Source: Candidatus Rhodobacter oscarellae | Lineage (GTDB): Bacteria; Pseudomonadota; Alphaproteobacteria; Rhodobacterales; Rhodobacteraceae | Assembly (NCBI RefSeq): GCF_001078595.1 | Contig: NZ_LFTY01000002.1 | Span: 3,741,148-3,805,147 of the forward strand | Length of the DNA: 64,000 bases | Direction: 5' to 3' | Shown here: piece by piece, positions 1 through 8,457 of the stretch | Position numbering within the stretch: position 1 is the first letter of the stretch | How the letters are laid out: each line of letters starts with the position of its first letter | Translations under genes and position numbers: made by a program | Notes under the pieces: generated by a model | What the model saw: the letters and a program-made list of their open reading frames with translations, nothing else | Databases searched by the model: none | What the model was told of the DNA's origin: nothing

Positions 1-226
1 CCAATATGGCGTCCACATCGCCGGCGCGGCCCAATCGCAGGGCCTGCCCGGTGCCCACCACCAGCAGCTGCACGTCAAGGTCCAGATCCGCTTTGATGCG
101 CGGCAGCAGGACCTCTGCCAGCCCGGAATTGTGGAAGGATGTTGTGACCGCCATGCGCAGGGTCTCGCCGGCCTGCGCCGCCGTCGACAAGGCCAAGAGG
201 GCCAAGGCAAGGATGAGCTTTCTCAT
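1..226 (-). CDS. tupA: Tungstate ABC transporter substrate-binding protein TupA (partial)
   Basis: N-terminal 75 residues of a periplasmic oxyanion-binding protein; the rest lies beyond the left edge. A signal peptide (MRKLILALALLALSTAAQA) is followed by the family pattern with VTTSFHNSGL, LLPRI, VVGTGQAL and the GDVDAIL stretch, as in TupA proteins that capture tungstate for the permease. The ATG at 226 overlaps the stop of the upstream ATPase gene as ATGA, so it is translationally coupled. Gene order here is B-C-A. Molybdate or another oxyanion cannot be excluded from the N-terminus alone, but the GTGQAL motif and a TupB-like permease favour tungstate. Confidence 0.85.
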   Translation of the reverse strand, partial: MRKLILALALLALSTAAQAGETLRMAVTTSFHNSGLAEVLLPRIKADLDLDVQLLVVGTGQALRLGRAGDVDAIL

Positions 227-936
227 TCCACGATGTCTCCTTTGAGGAAGGCGCGGGCTTCCGCGGTGTCGGGGCCTGCGAAGAACTCTGGCGCCGGGCG
301 CGCCTCGTGCACGCGCCCATGCAACAGGAACAGCACATCATCGGCCATCCGGCGGGCCTGGCCCATGTCATGCGTCGCCAAGACAAGCTTGGTGCCCTCG
401 GCCTTGGCGTTTGCCAGGATGGTTTCAATCTCGCGCATGGAGCGACCATCAAGCGCCGCGCAGGGCTCGTCAAGGAACAGAAGTTCGGGCTTTAGGATCA
501 GCGCGCGCGCCAGGGCGAGCTTTTGTTGCTCACCGCCGGAAAGCGCCCCGGCGGAGCGGTCCAGCATGTCGCCCAGCCCGATGCGTTCGGCCCATTGATC
601 GGCCTGCGCGCGGGCCTCGGGGCGGCGGGTCCCGCGGAGCTGCAGCGGATAGGCGATGTTGTCGCGCACATTGCGGCGCAGCATGACGGGGCGCTGAAAC
701 ACAAAGGCCTGCGCCGCGCGGGCCTGCTCTAGCGGGCAGTTCCAGGTGATCGTGCCGCGGCTCAGCCGCGCGGTGCCGTGCAGCAGCGACAGCAGGGTGG
801 TCTTGCCGGAGCCGTTTGGCCCGATGACAACGGTGGTCCCGGGGCCATCCATGGTCAAATCCACCGGGCCGACCAGGGTCTTGCCGCGCCGGCGCGCCTC
901 GGCGCCGGTCACGGTGAGGGGGAGCAGAGCGCTCAC
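223..936 (-). CDS. tupC: Tungstate ABC transporter ATP-binding protein TupC
   Basis: 237-residue ABC ATPase that powers oxyanion import. It has Walker A GPNGSGKTT, the Q-loop in VFQRPVMLRR, signature LSGGEQQKLALARAL, Walker B LLFLDEPCAALD and the switch histidine in LATHDMGQA. The start is taken as the GTG at 936, which overlaps the permease stop as GTGA; the longer upstream reading runs antisense through the permease gene in another frame and is not used. The end overlaps the tupA start by four bases. Length suits a single-domain TupC. Confidence 0.9.
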   Translation of the reverse strand: MSALLPLTVTGAEARRRGKTLVGPVDLTMDGPGTTVVIGPNGSGKTTLLSLLHGTARLSRGTITWNCPLEQARAAQAFVFQRPVMLRRNVRDNIAYPLQLRGTRRPEARAQADQWAERIGLGDMLDRSAGALSGGEQQKLALARALILKPELLFLDEPCAALDGRSMREIETILANAKAEGTKLVLATHDMGQARRMADDVLFLLHGRVHEARPAPEFFAGPDTAEARAFLKGDIVE

Positions 937-1637
937 CAGCGGCCCTCCCGTTCGGTGCGGCCCAGCCCGTGGATGACCAGGTTGACCGTCACGGCCAGCG
1001 CGATCAGCACAAAGCCCAGCCCCAGCGCCAAGGCAAAATCGCCCCTTCCGGTCTCCAAGGCAATCGCCGTGGTCAGAACCCGGGTCACATGGTCGATATT
1101 GCCGCCGACGATCATGATGGCGCCGACCTCGCCGATGGCGCGGCCAAAGCCCGCCAGCGCGGCGGTCAAGAGCGCGCGGCGCGCGTCCCACAAGAGCGTC
1201 TGCATCTTCTGCCGCTGGGTGACGTTGAGCGAGATCAAAAGGTCGTGGTAGTCGGTCCACAGCTCGCGCAGGGACTGATGCGCGATGGACGCGATAAGGG
1301 GCACGATGATGATCACCTGGGCGATGATCATCGCCGTGGGCGTGAACAGCAGCCCAAACACCCCGAACGGGCCGGAGCGGCTCAGCAGGATGTAGACCAC
1401 CAGCCCAACCACAACCGGGGGCAGCCCCATCAGGGCGTTTAGCACCGCGATCACCGCGCGGCGCCAGCGGAACCGGCGCACCGCCAGCAGCGCCGCCAAG
1501 GGCAGGGCGATCAGCGAGGCAATCACAAGCGCCGTCAGCGTCACCTGCAGAGATCGCAGCGTGATCTCTATGAGGTCCGGGTCCAGCCTAACGACCAGCC
1601 AGAAGGCCGCGGCCAAACCGTTCCAAACGTCCAGCAT
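933..1637 (-). CDS. tupB: Tungstate ABC transporter permease TupB
   Basis: 234-residue inner-membrane permease with about five hydrophobic spans. The cytoplasmic EAA-type loop appears as GFGRAIGEVGAIMIVGGNI, typical of TupB/ModB-like permeases. It lies only 29 bases after the hybrid sensor kinase gene on the same strand and is coupled to the ATPase gene by overlap, so kinase, tupB, tupC and tupA are probably one transcript. It would pass tungstate delivered by TupA into the cytoplasm, where it is built into tungsten or molybdenum cofactor. Confidence 0.9.
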   Translation of the reverse strand: MLDVWNGLAAAFWLVVRLDPDLIEITLRSLQVTLTALVIASLIALPLAALLAVRRFRWRRAVIAVLNALMGLPPVVVGLVVYILLSRSGPFGVFGLLFTPTAMIIAQVIIIVPLIASIAHQSLRELWTDYHDLLISLNVTQRQKMQTLLWDARRALLTAALAGFGRAIGEVGAIMIVGGNIDHVTRVLTTAIALETGRGDFALALGLGFVLIALAVTVNLVIHGLGRTEREGRW

Positions 1638-1666
1638 CCCTGACGAATTCCCTCGTTTGGTCTGTC

Positions 1667-4165
1667 TTAGACCGAGCGCAGCATGGGCGCAATCTTGGCG
1701 CGCAGCTTGGGCAGGGCGTCGAAGACCGCTTCCAGAGCGGCGGGGTCGGTGTCATCGGCGGCGCGGGCCGCGCGGTCGATCAGCGCGATATGCTGGGTGA
1801 GGCCAAGCATGCTGGCGGACCCGCGCAGCTTATGCAGCTCGGCCCCAAGCTCTTGCCATTGCGCGGGGCCCGATGGCGCGGCGGTGCCCATGGCGTTGAC
1901 CTCGGTAAAGAAGCGTTCACAGGTCTCAACGGTCTTGTCATGGCCCAGGGTCGCGGCCAGTTCGCCCAGGATTTCGCCGTCAATCGCGGCGCTTGCGCCG
2001 GGGCCGGTGGCGGTGGGAACCGGTTGGCGGTCCAGGATCGGCCCAAGCTCTTTTATACGGATGGGTTTGCTGGCGAACGCGTCCATGCCAGCGGCCAATG
2101 CGGCGTCGCGGAACTCGTTGGAGCCGAAGGCGGTCAGCCCCACGATGTAGCTTGCCTGGTTTGGCCCGTCTCCGGCGCGGATGCGTTCGGTGACCTCGAT
2201 CCCGGTGAGCTTTGGCATGCTGATGTCGATGATCAGCGTGTCAAAGGCCTCGTCCTGAGCGATCAAGAGCCCCTCGGCCCCGTCCGTCGCGGTTCTGACC
2301 CTGTGGCCCAGGCGCTGCAGCATCTCGGTCAGGACCATGCTGTTTATCGCGTTGTCTTCCATGATCAGGATCGATTTTTGATCCTCCTCGGCGGCCGGCA
2401 TCGCGGATGACGGTGGATGCGTCGACCGGGCCTCCGGTTGGGCGCTTGGAATGAAGGGCAGCGTTAATGTGAAGGTGCTGCCAGCCCCGACTTCGCTCGT
2501 GACGTCGATATCCCCGCCCATCAGCTGGGCGAGCTTGCGGCTGATGGCAAGGCCCAGCCCGTCGCCGCGTATCTGCCGGCCCTTGCCGGGGTCCAGCGCC
2601 ACGAAATTCTCAAAGATCGTGTCTAGATGCGTGCTCGGGATGCCGGGCCCGGTGTCGTTGACCGAGATGGTGAAGCGGTCCGGGCTGTCCTGGGGCGTTC
2701 CCGACGCCACGACGCTGATGCCGCCGCTCTGGGTGAACTTGATGCCGTTGCCGACCAGGTTGGTCACGATCTGAGTGAGGCGACCGCTGTCACCGCATGC
2801 CATCGACGCGACCTCTGGTTTTACATCGAGGGTTAGGGTCAGGCCCTTCTCCGCGGCGAGGGCTCTTAGAACGCTGACGACGCGCTCCAGCGCTTCGGGG
2901 ATCGAATAGCTTGCATCTTCAAGCGTGAAGGCCCCGGCCTCTATGCGCGCGATGTCCAGCGCCTCGTCGGTGTGCTCCAATAGGATCTGACCCGAGGCGG
3001 CGGCAACGTCGACATAGCGGCGTTGCTGCGCGTCCAGGTCGGTGGTCTCCAGCAGGTCCAGAACGCCCAGAATGCCGTTCAAGGGCGTGCGCATCTCGTG
3101 GCTCATGACGGCGAGGAACTGGGATTTGGCTTGGTCGGTGCGACGGGCCTGGTCGCGGGCGTCGATAAGCGCCTGCTGGGCCCGCTTTTCGGCGCTGATG
3201 TCGCGCATATAGGCGATATGTATGTCGCCTTGGGGGTGGCTTGTGCGGGCGATGCTAAGCTCTAGCGGAAAGGTCTTGCCGGTCTTGGTTTGCCCGCAGA
3301 GCTCCATCCGGCGTGGCACGTCCCCGGCGCTGGCAGGCTCGGCGCTGATTGCGCTCCAATCGGGGTTGCCATCCGTCCTGGCGATGAGCGTTTCGCCAAG
3401 GCATTTCCCGCGTGTCTCCGCCACGGTCCAGCCGAATATCTGCGTCGCGGCCTCGTTCATCTCTAGGATTTTCCAGCGATGATCCGCCAGGATGATGCCG
3501 TCATAGGCGGCCGCCACGGTGGCCGAGGCGCGCTCGGTGGTGGCACGCAGCTCGGCGTCGGCCCTCCGGGCGCGGACAAGCAGGCGATCCAGCACGAAGA
3601 GCAGCAAAAGAAGCCCAACGATCAATCCCACCGCCAGAAGCCCAGAGCGCCTCAGCGTCTGGGCAAAATCATCGCGCGCGCTATCCCCCGCCCGTGCTAT
3701 CTCGGTCAGTCCGGCGACGGCCAGCATGCGGGCGTTGCGCATCGCCGCCGCGGTCAGCGGGGCGAGGGCGCCCAGTTCGCTCTTGGAGATCGTTTCAACG
3801 CTGTCGATGAGGCTGGCGGCTTGCCCGGCGAAGGTCTCTAGTTGCCTGAGATGGCCGACCGCGCGTTCATTGCCCGCAATGACGGCAAAGGCCTGCCCCT
3901 GCGAGATCAGCCCAATGCGGCTAAGCGCGATATCCGTGCGCAGCCGAATGCGGGCGTCATCTGGGGCCCGGCTGGCGCGTTCCTCGGCGATGGCAGCGGC
4001 CAGCAGGGCGATCTCTGTCTCGACCTGTAGGAAGGACCATTGCAGGTTGTCGCTCGCCGCGGTGGACAGCATGCGCAATTCGCGCTGCAGGTTGGTGGCC
4101 AGCGTCGCCAAAAGCAGTATCAGCCCCGCGATGGTCGCAAGGATTACTGGCCGAGTTAGCATCAT
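1667..4165 (-). CDS. Hybrid sensor histidine kinase (PAS, HisKA, HATPase, REC, HPt)
   Basis: 832-residue membrane kinase. A first TM helix (about residues 7-25) and a second (about 176-195) enclose a helical periplasmic sensor of about 150 residues. A PAS domain (about 205-325), a HisKA domain with SHEMRTPLNG (His about 356), a HATPase with GDGLGLAISR, a receiver with LIIDISMPKLTG and a C-terminal HPt with LHKLRGSASMLGL follow. The domain order resembles TorS/ArcB-type phosphorelay kinases. It sits between a periplasmic molybdopterin-fold protein and tupBCA on one strand, so a role in sensing or controlling Mo/W supply is plausible but inferred. The likely phosphorelay target is the divergent LuxR-type regulator at 4880. 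Confidence 0.88.
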   Translation of the reverse strand: MMLTRPVILATIAGLILLLATLATNLQRELRMLSTAASDNLQWSFLQVETEIALLAAAIAEERASRAPDDARIRLRTDIALSRIGLISQGQAFAVIAGNERAVGHLRQLETFAGQAASLIDSVETISKSELGALAPLTAAAMRNARMLAVAGLTEIARAGDSARDDFAQTLRRSGLLAVGLIVGLLLLLFVLDRLLVRARRADAELRATTERASATVAAAYDGIILADHRWKILEMNEAATQIFGWTVAETRGKCLGETLIARTDGNPDWSAISAEPASAGDVPRRMELCGQTKTGKTFPLELSIARTSHPQGDIHIAYMRDISAEKRAQQALIDARDQARRTDQAKSQFLAVMSHEMRTPLNGILGVLDLLETTDLDAQQRRYVDVAAASGQILLEHTDEALDIARIEAGAFTLEDASYSIPEALERVVSVLRALAAEKGLTLTLDVKPEVASMACGDSGRLTQIVTNLVGNGIKFTQSGGISVVASGTPQDSPDRFTISVNDTGPGIPSTHLDTIFENFVALDPGKGRQIRGDGLGLAISRKLAQLMGGDIDVTSEVGAGSTFTLTLPFIPSAQPEARSTHPPSSAMPAAEEDQKSILIMEDNAINSMVLTEMLQRLGHRVRTATDGAEGLLIAQDEAFDTLIIDISMPKLTGIEVTERIRAGDGPNQASYIVGLTAFGSNEFRDAALAAGMDAFASKPIRIKELGPILDRQPVPTATGPGASAAIDGEILGELAATLGHDKTVETCERFFTEVNAMGTAAPSGPAQWQELGAELHKLRGSASMLGLTQHIALIDRAARAADDTDPAALEAVFDALPKLRAKIAPMLRSV

Positions 4166-4217
4166 GATATGTTGCCCGCGCGAAATCCCTTGCGCATAGC
4201 TACCGCAGGCGGGGGTG

Positions 4218-4709
4218 TCATTCCATTATGGAAATTTCGCGCAATTGCCAGATGGATCGGGCGTAGGCTTGTTCGGTGCGATAGGAGGCGTCGGAATCGT
4301 AGGGATAGACCACCCAGTAGGGGCCTTTCTGTCGCACGGGGATCACTTCGCCGTCCATCCGGGTCGCCACGATGGGATAGGTGTCGCCGATCTCGGCCAG
4401 CGGGACCTCGACCGAATAGGCGTTGAGCGCGGTCAGCACCACGCTACGCGCGTCCTCTAGGTCGGCGCCGCATTCTGCGAGCACCGCGCGAAGCGGCACG
4501 CCTGCAAAGCTGACGGCGTCCTCGGTCCAGACGGTGGTGGTCTCGAAAGAGACCTGCTGCATCCGGTCAAGGTCAGCGCGCGAAAGGGAATGGGCGACCC
4601 CGGTTTCCTGGTCTTGCGTGCTCAGAAGACAGGTAACGGTGTCGGAATTTGCTGTGGATGCCCCGAGACAAAAAACAAGGGCCAGGAAATTCCGCGTGAG
4701 TGGTGGCAT
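4218..4709 (-). CDS. Periplasmic oxidoreductase-like molybdopterin-binding-fold protein
   Basis: 163-residue exported protein. The ATG at 4709 gives a clean signal peptide (MPPLTRNFLALVFCLGASTA); a TTG three codons upstream is less likely. The mature part resembles a short sulfite-oxidase-type fold: FAGVPLRAVLAECG, then ALNAYSVEVPL and the C-terminal GPYWVVYPYDS. No cysteine sits where the molybdenum ligand is expected, so it may bind a ligand without catalysis. It lies 52 bases upstream of the hybrid kinase gene on the same strand, which suggests it is an accessory sensor partner of that kinase. Family known; role inferred. Confidence 0.75.
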   Translation of the reverse strand: MPPLTRNFLALVFCLGASTANSDTVTCLLSTQDQETGVAHSLSRADLDRMQQVSFETTTVWTEDAVSFAGVPLRAVLAECGADLEDARSVVLTALNAYSVEVPLAEIGDTYPIVATRMDGEVIPVRQKGPYWVVYPYDSDASYRTEQAYARSIWQLREISIME

Positions 4710-4879
4710 TTTGTACAATCTTTTGCGACAGAAGCCGAGGTCATTCGCAGGCTACGATATTCTGTTCTGGCTGTGTTGGGTAATGAGGATAGGTGGCCTA
4801 TTCGAAAGGATAGGATTTGGCTGATTTCAGGCGTGCCGGGTGATAGGCTTGGGAATTATGCGTGCAAGTAAGTAGGGCC

Positions 4880-5500
4880 ATGCAACGGATTCTAATCGCA
4901 GATGATCATGACCTGGTGCGCGACACGATTGCCGCGTTCATTTCGCAGCAGCCCGATCTGCGCGCGACGACCGCGTCCACGCTGCCCGAGGCCTTGCGGC
5001 TGCTGGGGCGACCCGCTGATTTTGACCTGACAATCCTCGACTACAAGATGCCCGGGATGGACGGGCTGGACGGGCTGCGGGCTGCGATGGCCAAACACCC
5101 GCGGATGGCCTTCGCCTTGATGTCCGGAGAGGCGCCCGACGAGGTGGCCAAGCAGGCCATGGATATGGGGGCGGTGGGCTTTTTCCCAAAGTCGCTCTCG
5201 GCCAACAGCCTGGTCAGCGCGGTGCGGCTGGTGCTTTCGGGTGACTGTTACTTTCCGTTTCGGGCCGAGAAGCGGTCGCCGAGCGCCTCGATCCAACGCT
5301 CTGACTATCGCGGCTTGTCCGCGCGCGAGACCGAGACGCTTCGCAAGCTATGTTTGGGCAAATCCAACAAGGAAATCGCGCTCGATCTGGACATCAAAGA
5401 GGTCACGGTAAAGCTGCATGTAAAGAACATCCTGGCGAAGATGCAGGTGCGCAACCGCACGCAGGCGGCGCTGGTGGCGCGCGATGAGGGGTTCGTCTGA
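4880..5500 (+). CDS. LuxR/NarL-family response regulator
   Basis: 206-residue two-component regulator. The receiver starts ILIADDHDLVRD, with the phosphoacceptor in LTILDYKMPGMDG and the conserved lysine in FFPKSL; the C-terminal LuxR helix-turn-helix has LSARETETLRKL, GKSNKEIA and VTVKLHVKNIL. The ATG at 4880 starts exactly at the receiver; a GTG at 4862 would add six residues. It is divergent from the molybdopterin-fold protein and hybrid kinase genes and probably receives phosphate from that kinase's HPt domain. Two bases after its stop the P-loop kinase gene begins. Confidence 0.88.
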   Translation: MQRILIADDHDLVRDTIAAFISQQPDLRATTASTLPEALRLLGRPADFDLTILDYKMPGMDGLDGLRAAMAKHPRMAFALMSGEAPDEVAKQAMDMGAVGFFPKSLSANSLVSAVRLVLSGDCYFPFRAEKRSPSASIQRSDYRGLSARETETLRKLCLGKSNKEIALDLDIKEVTVKLHVKNILAKMQVRNRTQAALVARDEGFV

Positions 5501-5502
5501 GG

Positions 5503-6162
5503 ATGGGCGCGTCTGCAGGGATGCTCTCCGTGGGCGGGCTTACCCACCAGATAGAGCGGCTCTCGACCGGCGCCCGGCAGATCGTGGCCCTTGTGGGGCC
5601 GCCCGGTGCGGGGAAGTCGACGATGGCCGAGGCGATCGTCGACGGGCTGAACGCGGGCTCTCCGGGCAGGGCGGCTGTCCTGGCCATGGATGGGTATCAC
5701 TTCGATGATGCGGTGCTGCGCACGCGCGGCCGACTGGCCCGCAAGGGCGCGCCCGATACGTTCGATGTCGGCGGGCTCGCGGCGATGCTGTTGCGGCTGC
5801 GCCAGAATACCGAGGACGAGATCGCCGTTCCGGTCTTTGACCGGGGGATCGAAGTGTCGCGCGCCGGGGCCGCCTTTATCCCGCAAACCGCGCAGGTCGT
5901 GCTTGTCGAGGGGAACTACCTGCTTCTGGACCAGGCGCCCTGGCGCGGTCTTGCCGGGCTCTTCGACCACTCGGCGATCATCCGCGTCAGCGAGGCAGAG
6001 CTGCGCCGGCGGCTGCGCGCGCGCTGGCAGCATCACGGCCTAAGCGAGGATGCCATCGTCGCTAAGTTGGAAGAGAATGACCTGCCCAATGCGCGGTTCG
6101 TCTACGCCAATAGCCGCGCGGCGGATAGCCAGGTCGACGGCGCGTTGCCATTGACGGCCTAA
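5503..6162 (+). CDS. Uridine-kinase-like P-loop kinase
   Basis: 219-residue cytosolic kinase of the phosphoribulokinase/uridine kinase-like group. Walker A is GPPGAGKST (residues 32-40); a substrate-side motif AMDGYHFDD follows, then VFDRGIE, VLVEGNYLLL and a lid region RRRLRARWQHHGL. Members annotated in other genomes act on nucleosides, pantothenate or fructose, so the substrate is open. The gene follows the response regulator with a two-base gap, suggesting co-transcription, and its TAA overlaps the end of the convergent iclR-type gene by four bases. Confidence 0.8.
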   Translation: MGASAGMLSVGGLTHQIERLSTGARQIVALVGPPGAGKSTMAEAIVDGLNAGSPGRAAVLAMDGYHFDDAVLRTRGRLARKGAPDTFDVGGLAAMLLRLRQNTEDEIAVPVFDRGIEVSRAGAAFIPQTAQVVLVEGNYLLLDQAPWRGLAGLFDHSAIIRVSEAELRRRLRARWQHHGLSEDAIVAKLEENDLPNARFVYANSRAADSQVDGALPLTA

Positions 6163-6899
6163 AGCTCAGGCGCGACGCTCGCGGCGGCATCCAAAAGCGC
6201 CGCGCGGGCGCGGTCAATGAAGGCGCCGTCAAAGCGGCGCAGCATGCCAAAGACCGACATCGACAGAACCATCTGCCCGTCTATATTGCGCACCGGTACC
6301 GCCACCGCGCCCAGGTCGGGCTCGTTGTCGCCCTCGTTCGTGGCGTATCCTTGGGCGTATACGCGTTGAATTCGGGTCTCCACCGCGGCAAGATCCGGCT
6401 TCTCTAGGCTCGCAAACGAGGCGCTCTCAAGCCGCTCCCGCCGCTCGTCTTCGGGCATCTCGGCCAGCCAAAGGTAACCCTGCGCGGTCGTGTGAAACGG
6501 AAGCAAGGCCCCCTCGCGGACCTGTAACGAGATCGGTCGGTTGGAGTTGGCGTAGGCGATGCAGCTGGGGCCGTGCTGTGCCAAACGGCAGGCCATGATG
6601 GATTCGCCAAGCTCCCCGCAAAGCGCGTCGAGCGTGGGCTGAACCAAGGCCGCCAGCGTGCGCCGCCGCGCCGTGATCTGCCCCAGCTCTTCGATCCTGG
6701 GGCCTAGGGCGAAGCGCCCGCGCCGGGTGCTGCGAATGGCGCCGGCACGGTCCAGCGTCATCAGAAACCGATGCGCCGTGGCCGTGTTCATCCCAAGCTT
6801 CTTGGTCACCGTGGCCGTGGAAATCTCGTGCGCCTCATGGGTGAAGAGCGCTAGGATATCAAATCCCTTGAGGATGGAGTTGTTCAGCGGTGTGCTCAT
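6159..6899 (-). CDS. IclR-family transcriptional regulator
   Basis: 246-residue regulator with an N-terminal winged HTH (NSILKGFDILALF, TVTKKLGMNTATAHRFLMTL) and a C-terminal IclR effector domain (HTTAQGYLWLAEM, GYATNEGDNEPDLGAVAVPV). The ATG at 6899 is preferred because the family usually begins just before the HTH; 13 further codons upstream are open. It is divergent from the aldehyde dehydrogenase, decarboxylase and TRAP operon and most likely controls it through the palindrome at 6962-6977. IclR proteins typically respond to a substrate or intermediate of the pathway beside them. Confidence 0.9.
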   Translation of the reverse strand: MSTPLNNSILKGFDILALFTHEAHEISTATVTKKLGMNTATAHRFLMTLDRAGAIRSTRRGRFALGPRIEELGQITARRRTLAALVQPTLDALCGELGESIMACRLAQHGPSCIAYANSNRPISLQVREGALLPFHTTAQGYLWLAEMPEDERRERLESASFASLEKPDLAAVETRIQRVYAQGYATNEGDNEPDLGAVAVPVRNIDGQMVLSMSVFGMLRRFDGAFIDRARAALLDAAASVAPEL

Positions 6900-6931
6900 T
6901 CGGCGCCCCTCCGTCGCGCGAGACACGGCGC

Positions 6932-6977
6932 TTGACAAAAGTGATTCGTGTTCTCACAATATAAGATAGCAATCTTA
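6932..6977 (+). promoter_or_regulatory. Promoter and probable IclR operator of the catabolic operon
   Basis: A consensus -35 box TTGACA lies at 6932-6937, with AT-rich -10 candidates about 18 bases on (ACAATA around 6956). Just downstream is a perfect inverted repeat, TAAGAT (6962-6967) and ATCTTA (6972-6977), around AGCA. Flanking bases extend the symmetry imperfectly (TCTCA on the left, TGAGA on the right). The site overlaps the transcription start region of the operon at 7006 and lies 63 bases before the IclR start, as expected for an IclR-type operator. Binding is inferred. Confidence 0.5.
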
Positions 6978-7005
6978 ATTATTGAGATCAAGGGGAGGGG
7001 GAGCG

Positions 7006-8454
7006 ATGGACCTGGGGCTGCTTATCGACAACGAAACAGTGGACGCGGCGGATGGCGGGACCTTCGTGCGGAAATCGCCGGTCAGCGGCGACGTTGTGAC
7101 GACCGTGGCTGCGGGCAAGGCCGCGGATGTGGACGCCGCTGTTCAAAGCTGCGCCGCCGCCTTCCCGACCTGGGCCGCCACCGCGCCCGCGGCGCGCCGC
7201 AAGATCCTCAACGACTGCGCCGATGCGCTCGAGGCGCGCTCTGCCGAATTCGCAGAGCTCGGCGCCAAAGAGACCGGCGGCACGGCCCCCTGGATTGGCT
7301 TTAACGTGATGCTGGCGGCGAACATCCTGCGCGAGGCCGCGGCGATGACCACCCAGATCAAGGGCGAGATCATCCCGGCCAACAAGCCCGGCTGCCTCTC
7401 GATGGGCATTCGCCAGCCCTGCGGCGTGCTGGTGGGCATGGCGCCCTGGAACGCGCCGGTGATCCTTGGCGTGCGGAGCTTTGCGATGGCCCTGGCCTGC
7501 GGCAACACCGTGGTGATGAAGGCCTCCGAGAAATGCCCCGGCATCCACGTCCTGATCGGGCAGTGCATGATTGATGGCGGGCTGCCCAAGGGCGTGCTCA
7601 ACGTGGTCAGCCACGCCGCCGAGGACGCGCCCGAGGTGGTGAACGCGCTGGTCGACCACCCGCTGACGCGGCGCATCAACTTCACCGGCTCCACCCGCGT
7701 GGGCCAGATCATTGCCGAGCGCGCGGCCAAGCACCTCAAGCCCTGCTTGCTGGAGCTGGGCGGCAAGGCCCCGCAGATCATCCTGGAGGATGCCGACCTG
7801 CAGGGCGCGGTGAACGCGGCAAATTTCGGCGCCTTCATGAACCAGGGCCAGATCTGCATGTCGGCGGAAAAGATCATCCCGGTGGACGGGATCTATGACC
7901 AGTTCCTTGACGCCTTCACTGCCAAGGCCGCCGCGATGAAGACCGGCAAGCCCGACGAGCAGGTGCATATCGCCTCGGTGGTGGACCGCGACACGGTGGA
8001 CCATGTCGCCGGGCTGATCGAGGACGCGGTGGCCAAGGGCGCCCGCGTGACGACCGGCGGCGCGCCCGCCGAGGGTACGATCATGCCCGCGACCATCGTG
8101 GCGGATGTGACGCCCGAGATGGAGATCTACTCCGCCGAGAGCTTTGGCCCGGTCACCACCGTGATCCGCGCCCGCGACGCCGCGCATGCGGTCGAGATCG
8201 CCAATGACACCAAATACGGCCTGACCGGGTCGATCTTCACCGCCGACACGCGCCGCGGGCTGGAGCTGGCGATGCAGGTGCAGTCCGGCATCCTGCATAT
8301 CAACGGCCCCACGGTGGCGGATGAGGCGCAGATGCCCTTCGGCGGCACCAAAGCCAGCGGCTATGGCCGCTTTGGCGGCTCCGCCGGGATCGCCGAGTTC
8401 ACCGAGCTTCGCTGGATCACCATCGAAGACCCCAACCAGCATTACCCGATCTAA
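7006..8454 (+). CDS. Aldehyde dehydrogenase (NAD(P)-dependent, aromatic or branched aldehyde type)
   Basis: 482-residue ALDH-superfamily enzyme oxidising an aldehyde to an acid. Key residues are visible: Asn149 in MAPWNAP, Lys172 in MKASEK, Glu250 in LELGGK and the nucleophile Cys284 in GQICMS. The ATG at 7006 follows a strong GGGGAGGGGGAG ribosome-binding site. It resembles vanillin, benzaldehyde and salicylaldehyde dehydrogenases more than betaine aldehyde enzymes (inference). Three bases separate it from the ThDP enzyme gene, so it probably oxidises the aldehyde that enzyme releases. Confidence 0.88.
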   Translation: MDLGLLIDNETVDAADGGTFVRKSPVSGDVVTTVAAGKAADVDAAVQSCAAAFPTWAATAPAARRKILNDCADALEARSAEFAELGAKETGGTAPWIGFNVMLAANILREAAAMTTQIKGEIIPANKPGCLSMGIRQPCGVLVGMAPWNAPVILGVRSFAMALACGNTVVMKASEKCPGIHVLIGQCMIDGGLPKGVLNVVSHAAEDAPEVVNALVDHPLTRRINFTGSTRVGQIIAERAAKHLKPCLLELGGKAPQIILEDADLQGAVNAANFGAFMNQGQICMSAEKIIPVDGIYDQFLDAFTAKAAAMKTGKPDEQVHIASVVDRDTVDHVAGLIEDAVAKGARVTTGGAPAEGTIMPATIVADVTPEMEIYSAESFGPVTTVIRARDAAHAVEIANDTKYGLTGSIFTADTRRGLELAMQVQSGILHINGPTVADEAQMPFGGTKASGYGRFGGSAGIAEFTELRWITIEDPNQHYPI

Positions 8455-8457
8455 CCC

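Noticed and set aside
223-1260. 345-residue minus-strand ORF
   Set aside because: Only the part from the GTG at 936 is TupC; the upstream part is antisense shadow of the permease in another frame.
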